Assembly (NCBI GenBank): GCA_032119795.1
Contig: JAUMFO010000024.1
Coordinates: 130,333-194,332, forward strand
Length of the DNA: 64,000 bases
From: JAGIBJ01 sp032119795
GTDB lineage: Bacteria > Actinomycetota > Thermoleophilia > Solirubrobacterales > Solirubrobacteraceae
Reading direction: 5' to 3'
The notes beneath the pieces are model-generated. The model ran no database searches and was not told the origin of the DNA. It saw nothing but the letters and a program-made list of their open reading frames with translations. Position numbers and translations under genes: made by a program. Of this stretch, positions 7,835 through 16,653 are shown one piece after another (within the stretch, counting starts at the first letter, position 1; each line of letters opens with the position of its first letter).

Positions 7835-10357
7835 GTGACCGACTCTTCTCGTACCCGCCGCCGCTTCCTGCGAGACGCAGGTCTCGTCGGCGCAGCGACG
7901 ACGGCAGCCCCGTTCCTGACGCCCGCCTTCGGCGCCGACGGCGACCCCGAGGCGCCGTTCTGCCCGCACCCCAATCCGATCGTCCACGAGAACCGGTGCA
8001 CCAACCCGGACACGTTCGGCGCCGGCTTCCAGGTCTCCGGCACGACCTCGGTGATGGGTGGGTTTGCCCGCCAGACCTCCGTCGATGTCGGCTCGCCCGT
8101 CGAGCTCGTCATCTCCGGCCCAAACAACTACCTCCCGCCCAGCGGCGACGCCCCGCTGGAGACGGTCGAGGTCGACGTCTACCGCCTGGGCTACTACGAC
8201 GGACTTGGCGGTCGGCGCGTCTGGTCGACCAGCGGTCCCGTCTCCACCTTCCAAAAAGTCGACGCGCTCGGCGCCCCGAGCAACGACGGCACCTACCCGC
8301 CGGACGAACCGGTCGACGCGACCACCGGGCTGAGCGGCCGCGCCAACTGGCGCACGGTCGTCACCGTGCCACCGGAGGCGCTGACGGTCTCCGGCGTCTA
8401 CGTCGCCAAACTGCGCGGCAAGTGGGTCGAGTATCCGCCCGGCGCGCCGTCGGTCGAACGCTCCGGGGACTCCCAGGCCGTCTTCATCGTGCGCGACGAC
8501 GCACGCGCCCGAGACCTGCTCGTGCTCCTGCCGACGAACACCTGGCAGGCCTACAACTATTGGGGCGGGCGCTCCACCTACACCTACAACTCGCGGTACG
8601 GCTCCGCCGGGTCGATCGTGCCCGCCACCGGCACCGAGCGCGCCGCGAAGGTCAGCTTCGACCGCCCGCACAACAACTGGGTGGGCGACTACAACTGGGT
8701 CCTGCGGACCGAGTTCCCGGCGATCTGGTGGCTTGAGCGCCACGGCTACGACGTCGCCTACACCGAGGATGTCGCCCTGGGCCTCGATCCCGCCCAGGCC
8801 CTGCCAGACCTCAGCAAAGGCGTGATGGTGCTCGGGCATGGCGAGTACTGGTCACAGGGCCTGCGCGACGGCTTGCAGGACGCCCGCGACGCCGGCACCA
8901 GCCTCTACAACCTCGGCGCCAACGTCGCCTACTGGCGCGTGCGCCACGAGACCGTCGACGGCGACGTCGCCACGAGCGTTGAGGACGCTCGCGTGATGGC
9001 GATCTACAAGACCGTCGAGGGCGGCGGCAGCAGCGCGACAACGACCGGAGGCGGCGCCGACAGCGGCAGCGGGAGCCCCACCGTCAACGAGGCGACGATC
9101 GCCAGCCTCGCCGACCCGGTCTCCCCCACCACCACCTGGCGCGACCCCGGCAAGGGCCCCGGCATCGATCCGCCGGGCACGGCCGCCGCAACGCCGGCCA
9201 GCTACGCCGGCCCGAACCGCCCCGAAGCCGAGCTGCTCGGCGTGCAGTACATCGGCGACGACGACGCCCGCAATCGCGGCCTGACGGTCCCCGCCGCCAC
9301 GGCTGGCCGCGCCGGCGAGTTTGCTGCCCACTCTGCGTGGCGGCACACGCCCGTCGCCGGGAAGACCACGACGACCACGATCGGCGCCCACCTGGTGGGC
9401 TGGGAGTGGGACGCCATCCCGCCGCCAGGCTCGCCGTACGCCGGTACGCCGCCCGCCACGAAGGACGGCACCGGAGGTGTGCGGCGCCTCAGCGAGACCG
9501 ATCCGCGCGTCAATCCGCCCCCGGGCGCCCAGACGGCCTACCTCATGGACGCCGGCCGGCAGTACTCCGCACGCGGCGCCGCCGCGCAGCCCCCCGCCGG
9601 CGGAAGCGCCGTGGCCCACGCCGTCAGCTACGTCGCGCCGAGTGGGGCGCTCGTCTTCTCGTCGGGCACGATCCAGTGGTCGTGGGGCCTGGGCCCGCAC
9701 TACCTGCACCGCAACACCGACTCATACGCGAGCGCACCCGTCGACACCACCGACAGCCGCATCGTGCAGGCGACGACGAACCTGCTGGCGGACGGCGGCA
9801 TCGTCCCGATCACGCCTGAAGGCCTGCTCTTTGACCCGCCGCCGGAGCCGGAGCCGACGACGCCGACGACTCCCACCACACCGCCGACTACACCTGAGCC
9901 GACCACGCCGACCACGCCTGAGCCGACCACGCCGGTCGATGGCGGCGGGACCCCGCCCGTCACTCCGCCGGTCGTCGCTCCGCCCACGCCCAACCCGCCC
10001 GCGCCAAATCCACCGACGCCCACACCGCCGATTCCGGCGCTCAAGCTCAGGCTCCTGAGCTCCAAAGCCACCGCCGCAGGGCGCTTGAAGGCCCAGATCA
10101 CGGCGGGCCAACAGCTGCCTCGTGCGATCCGCGGCACGGTCGAACTCACCCTCGACGGCAAGCGCCTGGCGCGTGCTTCGTTCTCGATGCGCACCACCAA
10201 GTCGGGCACCATCACGCTCAAGCTCTCGGCTGCGGCGCGCGCGAGACTGCTGCGCAAAGGCAAGCTCAAACCGCTCGGGCGCGTGATCGTGACGGAGAAC
10301 GGCAAGACCGTCCGGACGGACCTCGTCCGACTGACGATCACCCGCGCCAAGAAGTAG
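7835..10357 (+). CDS. Tat-exported N,N-dimethylformamidase beta-subunit-like protein, paralog 1
   Basis: Starting at GTG 7835 gives a compact twin-arginine signal (TRRRFLRDAG at residues 7-16, then a hydrophobic stretch ending in Ala-rich sequence). A GTG at 7781 is possible but would give an overlong n-region. The body matches the C-terminal domain family of N,N-dimethylformamidase large subunit. It includes WQAYNYWGGRSTYTYNSRYG (around residue 240) and VLGHGEYWS (around 333). Known DMFase binds mononuclear iron through two Tyr and one Glu, and these motifs offer such residues. The tail is a Pro/Thr linker and a basic beta-rich C-terminal domain. No small DMFase subunit is nearby. It is first of three tandem paralogs; substrate unknown. 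Confidence 0.75.
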   Translation: MTDSSRTRRRFLRDAGLVGAATTAAPFLTPAFGADGDPEAPFCPHPNPIVHENRCTNPDTFGAGFQVSGTTSVMGGFARQTSVDVGSPVELVISGPNNYLPPSGDAPLETVEVDVYRLGYYDGLGGRRVWSTSGPVSTFQKVDALGAPSNDGTYPPDEPVDATTGLSGRANWRTVVTVPPEALTVSGVYVAKLRGKWVEYPPGAPSVERSGDSQAVFIVRDDARARDLLVLLPTNTWQAYNYWGGRSTYTYNSRYGSAGSIVPATGTERAAKVSFDRPHNNWVGDYNWVLRTEFPAIWWLERHGYDVAYTEDVALGLDPAQALPDLSKGVMVLGHGEYWSQGLRDGLQDARDAGTSLYNLGANVAYWRVRHETVDGDVATSVEDARVMAIYKTVEGGGSSATTTGGGADSGSGSPTVNEATIASLADPVSPTTTWRDPGKGPGIDPPGTAAATPASYAGPNRPEAELLGVQYIGDDDARNRGLTVPAATAGRAGEFAAHSAWRHTPVAGKTTTTTIGAHLVGWEWDAIPPPGSPYAGTPPATKDGTGGVRRLSETDPRVNPPPGAQTAYLMDAGRQYSARGAAAQPPAGGSAVAHAVSYVAPSGALVFSSGTIQWSWGLGPHYLHRNTDSYASAPVDTTDSRIVQATTNLLADGGIVPITPEGLLFDPPPEPEPTTPTTPTTPPTTPEPTTPTTPEPTTPVDGGGTPPVTPPVVAPPTPNPPAPNPPTPTPPIPALKLRLLSSKATAAGRLKAQITAGQQLPRAIRGTVELTLDGKRLARASFSMRTTKSGTITLKLSAAARARLLRKGKLKPLGRVIVTENGKTVRTDLVRLTITRAKK

Positions 10358-10364
10358 TTCATCG

Positions 10365-10387
10365 CAGCGCAGCATGGGTCTGCGCTG
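10365..10387 (+). terminator. hairpin after DMFase-like paralog 1
   Basis: CAGCGCAG (10365-10372) and CTGCGCTG (10380-10387) form a perfect 8-bp stem with a 7-base loop just after the stop codon. Confidence 0.5.
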
Positions 10388-10451
10388 AGCCAACGCTCGT
10401 CCAGGAACGCTCCGAATGGTGAAAAACCTTCCGACCACGGGAGGGAACGCC

Positions 10452-12887
10452 ATGAGCTCTTCTCCGAACGATCCCCAGTCACGCCGGACCTTCCTGAAGC
10501 GAGGTGGCGCGACCGTTGCCGGTACCGCCGTCGCTGGCGGCCTGCCCGCCCTCGCCTTCGGCGCGCAGTCCGCGCTCGCCGCCGATGAGGCCGCGGCCAA
10601 CCCGGTCGTCCGCGAGAACGTCTTCTCGAACAGCTCCACGCACTCCACCGAGTACCGCGTGCAGAACATCTCGTCGGTGATCGAGGGCTTCGCTCGTCGC
10701 ACGTCCGTCAACCTCGGCGAGCCGATCGAGCTCGCGATCTCGGGTCCGAACCGCTGGCTCCCGCCAGAGGGCGAGGCGCCGACGGAGGCCGTCGAGGTGG
10801 AGCTCTACCGCCTGGGCTACTACGGCGGCAAGGGCTCGCGTCTGGTCTGGAAGACGCCGGCACCGGTGTCGACCTGGCAGCGCTTCAACGAAGCAGGGCA
10901 GCCCGCCAATGAGTGGGAGGGCGGCAACGAGCCGCCGATCGCCCCGCTCGACGCCAACACTGGCCTGTTCGGTCGCAAGAACAACAAGACCACGCTCACG
11001 ATTCCCGGCACCGCCGCGCCCGCCAGCGGCGTGTACCTCGCCAAACTCAAAGGCAAGTGGCTCGACTTCCCGCCGGGCGTGCCCGCCGTTGAGCGCAGTG
11101 GTGAGTCGCACATCATCTTCATCGTGCGCGACGACGCACGCCCGCGCGACGTGCTCTGCGTCTTGCCCACAAACACCTGGCAGGCCTACAACTACTGGGG
11201 TGGGCGCTCCACCTACACCTACAACTCCCGCTACGGAAACTCTGGTTCGATCGTGCCGGCCACCGGCACTGAGCGCGCAGCAAAGGTCAGTTTCGATCGC
11301 CCGTTCAACAACTGGATCGGCGACTACAACTGGGTCCTGCGGACCGAGTTCCCGGCGATCTGGTGGATGGAGCAGCAGGGCTACGACGTGTCGTACACCG
11401 ACGACATGGCGCTGCACTTCGACCCGGCGCAGGCGCTCAAAGCCAAGAGCAAGTCGGTCGTCATCCTCGGCCACGGCGAGTACTGGACCAAGGGCGAGCG
11501 CGATGCCATCGAGGCCGCGCGGGATTCCGGCACCAGCATCTTCAACTTCGGCGCGAACACCGCCTATTGGCGCGTGCGCTACGAGACCGCCGAGGGCCAG
11601 CCAGCGAAGAACGCGGCCGAAGCTCGTGTGCTCGTTTGCTACAAGACGATCGAAGGCGGCGGCTCAGCCCAGCCGACCATCGCCAGCCAAGCCGATCCCG
11701 TCGAGCCCACCACCACCTGGCGTGATCCGGGCAACGGCACCGGGATCACGCCCGGCACGACGGCGGCCCTGCCGGCGAAGTACACCGGCAATACCCGCCC
11801 CGAGCGTACGCTCCTCGGCGTCCAGTACAACGGCGACGACGATTCCACCAGCCGCGGCCTCACCATCCCGGCAGACAACGGCGCCGGCGAGTTCGCCGGC
11901 CACCGCGCCTGGCGCAACACGACCGTCCCCAAGGGCGGCACCACCCTCGGCACGGCGCTCGTCGGCTGGGAGTGGGACGGCATCCCCACCGTCGGCCAGC
12001 CCTTCAGCGGCGCGGCCCCGACCGTGAAGGCAGGGACGAAGCTGCTGCGACTCGCCGAGACCGACCCTCGCCAGAATGCTCCGGCAGGCGCCGAGACGGC
12101 CTACGTGCTCGACGCGGGCCGCATCTACAGCGGGCGCGGCGCGGCAGCAGCGCCTCCCACCGGCGGCAACCCGTTCTCGCACGCCATCACCTACACGGCG
12201 CCCAGCGGTGCCCTGGTGTTCTCGGCCGGCACCATCCACTGGTCGTGGGGCCTGGGGCCGCACCACCTCGACAAGAACACCGACACCTATGCCTTGGCGC
12301 CGGTCGACTCGTCGCTGCCGCAGATCCGCCAGGCGACCGCCAACCTCCTCCTCGACGGTGGGATCCGGCCGACGACGCCGACGGGCGTCGTGATCGACGG
12401 CACCACGCCCGTCCCCACGACGCCCGTTCCGACGACACCCGTGCCGACGACGCCGGGCGGAACGACGCCCGTCCCCACCACCCCGGTGCCAACGACGCCG
12501 GTGCCCACCACGCCGACCGCCCCGATCGACAACACGGCGCCGGTCCTGACGGTCGCCATCACCAACTCCTCCAGCCGACTGCTGAACTGGACCTACATCG
12601 ACGACCGAGACCGCAAGCTCAGCGTAAAAGTCAGTGTGTCGTCGGCAGAGAAGAGCGGGCCCGTCAGTCTGAAACTCACGTTGCGAGACGCGACCGGTGT
12701 GCTCGGGACCGCGACCGGATCGGTCAAGCCCGGGCAGTCCACGACAATCGCTTTGATCGTCGATTCGACCGCTTTCAAGCGCATTTCGGGGAGCAAGTAT
12801 CGGGCGACCACCCTGACGGTCGTCGGAACCGATTCGGCAGGGAACGCTCAGACCGTTAATGTGTCTCAGCGACTGCGCGCTTCGTAA
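10452..12887 (+). CDS. Tat-exported N,N-dimethylformamidase beta-subunit-like protein, paralog 2
   Basis: ATG 10452 follows GGGAGGG at good spacing. The N-terminus SRRTFLKRGG is a classic twin-arginine motif followed by an Ala-rich hydrophobic region ending before ADEAAAN. The 811-aa product repeats the paralog 1 architecture: N-terminal beta-rich part, YWGG/Tyr-rich motif, LGHGEYWT motif, a second beta-rich part with FSAGTIHWSWGLGPHH, then a Thr-Pro linker (VPTTP units) and a C-terminal beta domain. The central part is nearly identical to paralog 3, while linker and tail differ. It is probably an extracellular, metal-dependent C-N hydrolase-like enzyme or a non-catalytic relative; the substrate cannot be inferred. 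Confidence 0.77.
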   Translation: MSSSPNDPQSRRTFLKRGGATVAGTAVAGGLPALAFGAQSALAADEAAANPVVRENVFSNSSTHSTEYRVQNISSVIEGFARRTSVNLGEPIELAISGPNRWLPPEGEAPTEAVEVELYRLGYYGGKGSRLVWKTPAPVSTWQRFNEAGQPANEWEGGNEPPIAPLDANTGLFGRKNNKTTLTIPGTAAPASGVYLAKLKGKWLDFPPGVPAVERSGESHIIFIVRDDARPRDVLCVLPTNTWQAYNYWGGRSTYTYNSRYGNSGSIVPATGTERAAKVSFDRPFNNWIGDYNWVLRTEFPAIWWMEQQGYDVSYTDDMALHFDPAQALKAKSKSVVILGHGEYWTKGERDAIEAARDSGTSIFNFGANTAYWRVRYETAEGQPAKNAAEARVLVCYKTIEGGGSAQPTIASQADPVEPTTTWRDPGNGTGITPGTTAALPAKYTGNTRPERTLLGVQYNGDDDSTSRGLTIPADNGAGEFAGHRAWRNTTVPKGGTTLGTALVGWEWDGIPTVGQPFSGAAPTVKAGTKLLRLAETDPRQNAPAGAETAYVLDAGRIYSGRGAAAAPPTGGNPFSHAITYTAPSGALVFSAGTIHWSWGLGPHHLDKNTDTYALAPVDSSLPQIRQATANLLLDGGIRPTTPTGVVIDGTTPVPTTPVPTTPVPTTPGGTTPVPTTPVPTTPVPTTPTAPIDNTAPVLTVAITNSSSRLLNWTYIDDRDRKLSVKVSVSSAEKSGPVSLKLTLRDATGVLGTATGSVKPGQSTTIALIVDSTAFKRISGSKYRATTLTVVGTDSAGNAQTVNVSQRLRAS

Positions 12888-12896
12888 CGAAACGTA

Positions 12897-12925
12897 GCGC
12901 GCAGCGGCTACCCACCACTGCGCGC
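12897..12925 (+). terminator. hairpin after DMFase-like paralog 2
   Basis: GCGCGCAG (12897-12904) and CTGCGCGC (12918-12925) form a perfect 8-bp stem between paralogs 2 and 3. It suggests the three paralogs are not one uninterrupted transcript. Confidence 0.5.
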
Positions 12926-12960
12926 AGATCACTCTGCGCCTGTTACCAACGGTCCAGAGC

Positions 12961-15549
12961 ATGAGTGCCCCGAACGATCCTCAGTCACGTAGAACGTTCT
13001 TGAAGCGCGGTTCCGTCGGCGTTGCCGGCTCCGCCGTCGCGGGCGGATTGCCCATGATCGCCTTCGGCGCGAACGCTGCGCTCGCCGCCGACGAAGCTGC
13101 CGCCAGCCCGGTCGTCAGAGAGAACCGCTTTGCCGACTCGTCGACGTTCTCCACCGCCTACGCGGTGGAGAATATCTCGTCGGTGGTGCAGGGCTACGCC
13201 CGCCGCACCTCGGTGAACCTCGGCGAGCCGATCGAGCTGGCGATCTCGGGCCCCAACCGCTGGGTGCCGCCGGCCGATCAGGAGCCGTCTGAGGCCGTCG
13301 ACGTCGAGCTGTACCGCCTCGGCTACTACGACGGCAAGGGTGCTCGCCTCGTGTGGAAGACGCCCAAGCCCGTCTCCACGTGGCAGCGCTTCAACGCGGC
13401 TGGCGAGCCCGTCAACGAGTGGGAGGGCGGCAACGAGCCGCCGATCGCCCCACTCGACGAGCAGACCGGCCTCCTGGGTCGCAAGAACAACAAGACCACG
13501 CTGACGATCCCGGGCAATGCCGCGCCCGCCAGCGGCGTGTACCTCGCCAAGCTCAAGGGCAAGTGGCTCGACTTCCCGCCGGGCGTCCCCGCCGTCGAGC
13601 GCACCGGCGAGTCGCACATCGTGTTCATCGTCCGCGACGACGCGCGCACCAAGGATGTCCTGGCCGTCCTGCCGACCAACACCTGGCAGGCCTACAACTA
13701 CTGGGGTGGGCGCTCCACCTACACCTACAACTCGCGCTACCAAAACACCGGCTCGATCGTGCCCGCCACCGGCACCGAGCGCGCCGCAAAGGTCAGCTTC
13801 GACCGCCCATTCAACAACTGGATCGGCGACTACAACTGGGTCCTGCGCACCGAGTTCCCCGCCATCTGGTGGATGGAGCAGCAGGGCTACGACGTGGCCT
13901 ACACCGACGACGTTGCGCTGCACTTCGACCCGGCGCAGGCCCTCAAGTCCAAGACGAAGTCCCTGGTGATCCTCGGCCACGGCGAGTACTGGACGAAGCA
14001 GATGCGCGACGGCGTGGAAGCGGCCCGCGACTCCGGCACCAGCATCTACAACTTCGGCGCGAACACCGGCTACTGGCGCGTGCGCTACGAGACGGCCGAA
14101 GGCACACCGGCGACGAATGCCGACGACGCTCGCGTGCTCGTTTGCTACAAGACGATCGAGGGCGGCGGCACCACGCAGCCGACCATCGCCAGCCAGGCCG
14201 ACCCGGTCGAGCCGACTACCACCTGGCGTGATCCCGGCAAGGGACCAGACGTGCCGACGCCGGGCACGACCGCCGCGACACCGGCCGTCTACGCCGGCAA
14301 CGCCCGCCCGGAGCGCACGCTCTTCGGCGTCTGGTACATCGGCGATGACGACTCCACCAGCCGCGGCCTGCGCGTTCCCGCCGACAACGGCTTTGGAGAG
14401 TTTGGGGGCCACCGCGCCTGGCGCAACACGGCCGTTGGCCCGGGCGGAGCGACGCTCGGAACCGATCTGGTGGGCTGGGAGTGGGACGGCGTCCCGACGA
14501 GCGGCCAGCCGTTCCGCGGCGCCGATCCCAAGGTCAAGCCCGGCACCCGCCTCCAGCGTCTGTCGCAGACCGACCCCAGGGCGAACCAGCCCGGCGGCGC
14601 CGAGACGGTCTACCTGCAGGACGGCGGCCGCACCTATGGCTCGCGCGGAGCCTCAGCGCAACCGCCCACGTCCTGGACCCCCTTCGCCCACGCGATCACC
14701 TACACCGCTCCGAGCGGGGCGCTCGTGTTTTCCGCGGGCACGATCCACTGGTCTTGGGGTCTGGGCCCCCACCACCTCCACCGCAACACCGATACCTACG
14801 CCACCCCGACCGTGGACTCGTCGCTGCCGGAGATCCGCCAGGCCACGGCCAACCTCTTCACCGACGGCGGCGTGATTCCGGCGACCCCGAGCGGCGTGAT
14901 CATCGATCCCGGCACGACCCCAGGAACCACGCCCGGGACGACCCCAGGCACCACCCCAGGCGGGACCACACCCGGAACGACTCCGGGAACCACGCCTGGC
15001 ACCACCCCGGGGACCACGCCCGGCACCACCCCAGGCGGAACGACTCCTGGCACGACCCCCGGGACCACTCCTGGGACGACTCCTGGCACCACCCCCGGGA
15101 CCACTCCTGGAACGACGCCCGGCACCACCCCCGGGACCACTCCTGGGACGACGCCCGGCACGACTCCGGGAACGACGCCGGGAACCACCCCGACCGACAC
15201 CATCCCGCCGAACGTCACCATCGGCGTGCTCAACGGCAGGTCGTGGATCACGGGCGCCTACAACATCCCATCCAGCCGCGTGCTCGCGGTGCGCTTGTCC
15301 TGCGCGGCCTCGGAGCAGAGCGGCCCGGTTCGGATCGAGGTCAAACTGCTCTACGGCAGCAGCGAGTACGCCACCGGTACGGCGCAGGTCGTCCCGGGCA
15401 AGAGCGTCGATCTGAACCTGGTCCTCACGACCACGGGGTACCGGAAGGTCCAGCAGCAGCTCTTCTACCTCAGCACGGTGCTGCGCGTAACGGCCACGGA
15501 CGCCGTCGGCAACGCGAAGACCACCAACACGAACGTCCGCCTCTCGTAG
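12961..15549 (+). CDS. Tat-exported N,N-dimethylformamidase beta-subunit-like protein, paralog 3
   Basis: ATG 12961 opens an 862-aa protein with twin-arginine motif SRRTFLKRGS and an Ala-rich signal region. The catalytic-domain-like part shares long identical runs with paralog 2 (WQAYNYWGGRSTYTYNSRY, LGHGEYWTK, FSAGTIHWSWGLGPHHLH), so duplication or conversion was recent. It differs by a 94-residue GTTP repeat linker (14911-15192) before a short C-terminal beta domain. No good ribosome-binding site is evident in the 73 bases after paralog 2. The tail presumably keeps the enzyme domain away from the cell surface or wall; that is inference. Confidence 0.77.
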   Translation: MSAPNDPQSRRTFLKRGSVGVAGSAVAGGLPMIAFGANAALAADEAAASPVVRENRFADSSTFSTAYAVENISSVVQGYARRTSVNLGEPIELAISGPNRWVPPADQEPSEAVDVELYRLGYYDGKGARLVWKTPKPVSTWQRFNAAGEPVNEWEGGNEPPIAPLDEQTGLLGRKNNKTTLTIPGNAAPASGVYLAKLKGKWLDFPPGVPAVERTGESHIVFIVRDDARTKDVLAVLPTNTWQAYNYWGGRSTYTYNSRYQNTGSIVPATGTERAAKVSFDRPFNNWIGDYNWVLRTEFPAIWWMEQQGYDVAYTDDVALHFDPAQALKSKTKSLVILGHGEYWTKQMRDGVEAARDSGTSIYNFGANTGYWRVRYETAEGTPATNADDARVLVCYKTIEGGGTTQPTIASQADPVEPTTTWRDPGKGPDVPTPGTTAATPAVYAGNARPERTLFGVWYIGDDDSTSRGLRVPADNGFGEFGGHRAWRNTAVGPGGATLGTDLVGWEWDGVPTSGQPFRGADPKVKPGTRLQRLSQTDPRANQPGGAETVYLQDGGRTYGSRGASAQPPTSWTPFAHAITYTAPSGALVFSAGTIHWSWGLGPHHLHRNTDTYATPTVDSSLPEIRQATANLFTDGGVIPATPSGVIIDPGTTPGTTPGTTPGTTPGGTTPGTTPGTTPGTTPGTTPGTTPGGTTPGTTPGTTPGTTPGTTPGTTPGTTPGTTPGTTPGTTPGTTPGTTPGTTPTDTIPPNVTIGVLNGRSWITGAYNIPSSRVLAVRLSCAASEQSGPVRIEVKLLYGSSEYATGTAQVVPGKSVDLNLVLTTTGYRKVQQQLFYLSTVLRVTATDAVGNAKTTNTNVRLS
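14911..15192 (+). repeat. GTTP tetrapeptide repeat array inside paralog 3
   Basis: Twenty-three consecutive units (21 GTTP, 2 GGTTP; 94 residues) are encoded by a 12-bp-based DNA repeat of type GG(C/A/G)AC(C/G)ACNCC(C/A/G). Synonymous third-base variation shows the array is not brand new, but such tracts change copy number readily. Confidence 0.9.
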
Positions 15550-15559
15550 GCCACGCGGC

Positions 15560-15598
15560 CGCTGGTTGGCGTGGCGTTAGGTGCCGGGCCAACCAGCG
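15560..15598. terminator. bidirectional terminator between convergent genes
   Basis: CGCTGGTTGGC (15560-15570) pairs with GCCAACCAGCG (15588-15598), an 11-bp perfect stem. Its right arm overlaps the last codons of the minus-strand gene. Confidence 0.55.
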
Positions 15599-16653
15599 CG
15601 CGCCGACGCGGCGCGCGACCTGATCTCGCCCTCGGATTCCCCGGCGAGCCCGACCTTCGTCGAGTGGGCGACGAGCCACCGCGAGGCCGGGTCGACGAGT
15701 TCGTCGAGTGGCAGCGGGAGGTGTTTGTTGGCGATCGCCAGCGGCCCGCCGGCGCCGCCGAGCGACGCCGCACGGAATCCGAGCGCATAGGCGAGCACCG
15801 TAAGCAGCAGATCCTCGGAGACGATGGTGCGCAGCCGCGGGCGGTAGCGCAGCGCCCCCTCCCTCGCGATCGCCTCGCAGCACGCCTGAGCCAGCACCAG
15901 GCAGCCACCCTGCACGATCGACCCGTCGGGCCAGCCACCCTCGAGCGCGCGAGCGTGCCAGTCCGCGAGCGTGTCGTCGTGCGGCAGCTCGCCGGCAAGC
16001 ACACGGCGGTGGTAAGGCTCGTCGACCTCGAGCCCGCCGTCTGGGCGGTCGCGAAACGCGCCGGCGATCCCGACGGGGACGGCGGGGGCGCGGTGCTCCT
16101 CACGGTGGATCGCGGCACCGATGCCCTCGGCCCAGCCCGGGCCGACGACGAGGGCGTCGGCGTCGAGCTTCACGAGGTAGTCAAATTCAAAGTGCTTGAG
16201 CGCCGTCCCGATCGCCAGGGCCGTCACCGGCCATAGCCTCGGCGGGCCACCGCTGGGGACGCGAGTGCGCACGACGACAGCATCTGGGACCGCGGCGGTG
16301 ATCGCCGCCGCGAAGCAGTCGGGCGTCCAGTCGTCCGTCACCAGCAGTGCTACCTCGCCGGGCGACGAGGCAACGGCGCTTGCATAGGTATCGAGCAGCG
16401 CGTCGTGGGCGCCGGGACCCGCCGGCATCCAGCACACGACGCGCACGCGACGACGCGACGCCGGAGCAGGTGCGATCGAGGACCGCAGCCCTCCTGGGGC
16501 GGCGAAGAGCTGTCGGACGAGCCGGCGGCGGCGGTAGAGCGCCGCGGCGATCCGGCCGGCCTCGCTGGCCTTGAGCCGGCGCCGCCAGAGCGGCGTCGCG
16601 GCCTCGGGGTTGAAGCGCTCCTCGTCGCGGGGTGCGGCGCGACCGGTCGTCAC
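15577..16653 (-). CDS. glycosyltransferase-like protein (GT-A type DxD)
   Basis: GTG 16653 overlaps the stop of the upstream flippase gene as GTGA, which fixes the start; the longer open frame upstream is a shadow of the flippase. The 358-aa product has a basic N-terminus and then a Rossmann-like domain with FDYLVKLDADALVVGPGWAE (about residues 157-175), in the position of the DxD metal/nucleotide-sugar motif of GT-A enzymes. No transmembrane segment is evident. As last gene of the minus-strand operon it probably adds a sugar to the lipid-linked repeat unit; the exact family is not recognised. Confidence 0.65.
   Translation of the reverse strand: MTTGRAAPRDEERFNPEAATPLWRRRLKASEAGRIAAALYRRRRLVRQLFAAPGGLRSSIAPAPASRRRVRVVCWMPAGPGAHDALLDTYASAVASSPGEVALLVTDDWTPDCFAAAITAAVPDAVVVRTRVPSGGPPRLWPVTALAIGTALKHFEFDYLVKLDADALVVGPGWAEGIGAAIHREEHRAPAVPVGIAGAFRDRPDGGLEVDEPYHRRVLAGELPHDDTLADWHARALEGGWPDGSIVQGGCLVLAQACCEAIAREGALRYRPRLRTIVSEDLLLTVLAYALGFRAASLGGAGGPLAIANKHLPLPLDELVDPASRWLVAHSTKVGLAGESEGEIRSRAASARAGWPGT

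Noticed and set aside
6902..8839. 645-aa minus-strand frame
   Set aside because: Antisense to the first DMFase-like gene and out of frame with the membrane gene; no recognisable motif.
12985..14412. 475-aa minus-strand frame, and the similar 11664-12962 frame
   Set aside because: Both are mirror frames of the DMFase-like paralogs; their similarity to each other only reflects the paralogy of the sense genes.
14796..15251. GVVP repeat protein on the minus strand
   Set aside because: It is the antisense reading of the GTTP linker DNA.
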